Part shown: positions 63,904 to 64,000 of the stretch, one piece after another | Layout: the number at the start of each line of letters is the position of its first letter | Position numbering within the stretch: position 1 is the first letter of the stretch | The notes under the pieces: generated by a model | Database searches by the model: none | What the model was told of the DNA's origin: nothing | What the model saw: the letters and a program-made list of their open reading frames with translations, nothing else | Assembly: GCA_963585895.1 (NCBI GenBank) | Contig: CAUZXS010004392.1 | Coordinates: 186,001 to 250,000, forward strand | DNA length: 64,000 nt | Direction: 5' to 3' | DNA from: Sepioteuthis lessoniana | Lineage: Eukaryota > Mollusca > Cephalopoda > Myopsida > Loliginidae | Translations under genes and position numbers: made by a program

Positions 63904-64000
63904 ATCCAGGTGCGAAAATCCACCCCGAAGCCGGCCGAAGAGAAGACAGCCTCCAGAAAAGCATGGTCAACCCTATCAAAGGCCTTGGACTGATCTAAAT
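63900..64000 (-). pseudogene. LINE ORF2 RT fragment, 3' end only (unit 20, cut by window edge)
   Basis: Only the last codons are inside the window. 'tcaaaggcc' shows the B-type Phe of motif A, and the ORF ends at the same ATGA overlap as elsewhere. Confidence 0.85.

Larger units (their letters stand above)
1..64000. repeat. Tandem array (macrosatellite) of 3.25-kb LINE-derived units
   Basis: The same 3.25-kb sequence recurs head to tail across the whole window. Taking the RT ORF start codon as phase marker, the spacing is 3254 in most copies; exceptions are 3255 (copies 7 and 19), 3253 (9 and 12), 3252 (17) and 3237 (16, a 17-base deletion). Unit starts used here are 1, 3259, 6513, 9767, 13021, 16275, 19529, 22784, 26038, 29291, 32545, 35799, 39052, 42306, 45560, 48814, 52051, 55303, 58557 and 61812. 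This phase is arbitrary. No poly(A) tail in LINE orientation and no foreign sequence lies between copies, which suggests DNA-level amplification rather than repeated retrotransposition. Confidence 0.98.
61812..64000 (-). repeat. Array unit 20, partial, haplotype B2
   Basis: The window ends 2189 bases into this copy. It matches units 8 and 15 at the sites present, has 10 A in the A run, and has a private G to T near 62696 ('aaattaaatc'). Its RT ORF is cut by the window edge. Confidence 0.95.

Noticed and set aside
1-64000. CRISPR array, because of the regular repetition
   Set aside because: The repeated unit is 3.25 kb with no short repeat/unique spacer pattern, and the context is eukaryotic.
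1-64000. Ribosomal RNA gene array
   Set aside because: The unit contains LINE reading frames and AT-rich spacer; no rRNA-like conserved stretch was recognised.
1-64000. Active retrotransposon
   Set aside because: No copy has motif C of the RT, an intact endonuclease or a continuous ORF2.

Overview
The whole window is one head-to-tail tandem array. A unit of about 3,254 bases is repeated 19 times in full plus a partial 20th copy (61812-64000), always in the same orientation and with no other sequence between copies. The array runs off both edges, so its true length and flanks are unknown. Copies differ by only a few substitutions, by small changes in homopolymer length, and by one 17-base deletion (copy 16).

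Each unit carries, on the minus strand, the broken second ORF of a non-LTR retrotransposon (LINE). In minus-strand order a unit holds: a GC-rich leader of about 225 bases; a short remnant that looks like the end of an endonuclease domain, out of frame; a 370-codon ORF with the linker and the first half of the reverse transcriptase (RT) through motif A; an abrupt junction where motifs B, C (YxDD) and D are missing; the post-RT region with the first half of a CCHC-type finger; a C-terminal tail spread over three frames; and about 650 bases of AT-rich sequence before the next unit. The protein resembles the Tx1/L1 branch of LINEs by recalled family features; no search was run. The element is dead in every copy.

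The organism is a eukaryote, most likely an animal: LINE protein, consensus-like spliceosomal splice sites and an AATAAA signal on the minus strand, and satellite-like organisation. Nothing seen is bacterial, and the species cannot be named.

The copies fall into haplotypes at eight diagnostic sites, here called A1, A2, A3, B1, B2 and C. Their order is A1 B1 B1 A1 C B1 C B2 A3 A2 B1 A3 A2 B1 B2 B1(deleted) A3 A2 B1 B2. The trimer A3-A2-B1 occurs three times (26038-35798, 35799-45559, 52051-61811), a higher-order repeat like those of satellite arrays. A3 and C are mosaics of A and B, which points to gene conversion or unequal exchange. The likely history is one doubly deleted LINE copy, amplified as DNA and homogenised. 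No separate host gene, RNA gene or CRISPR array was found.
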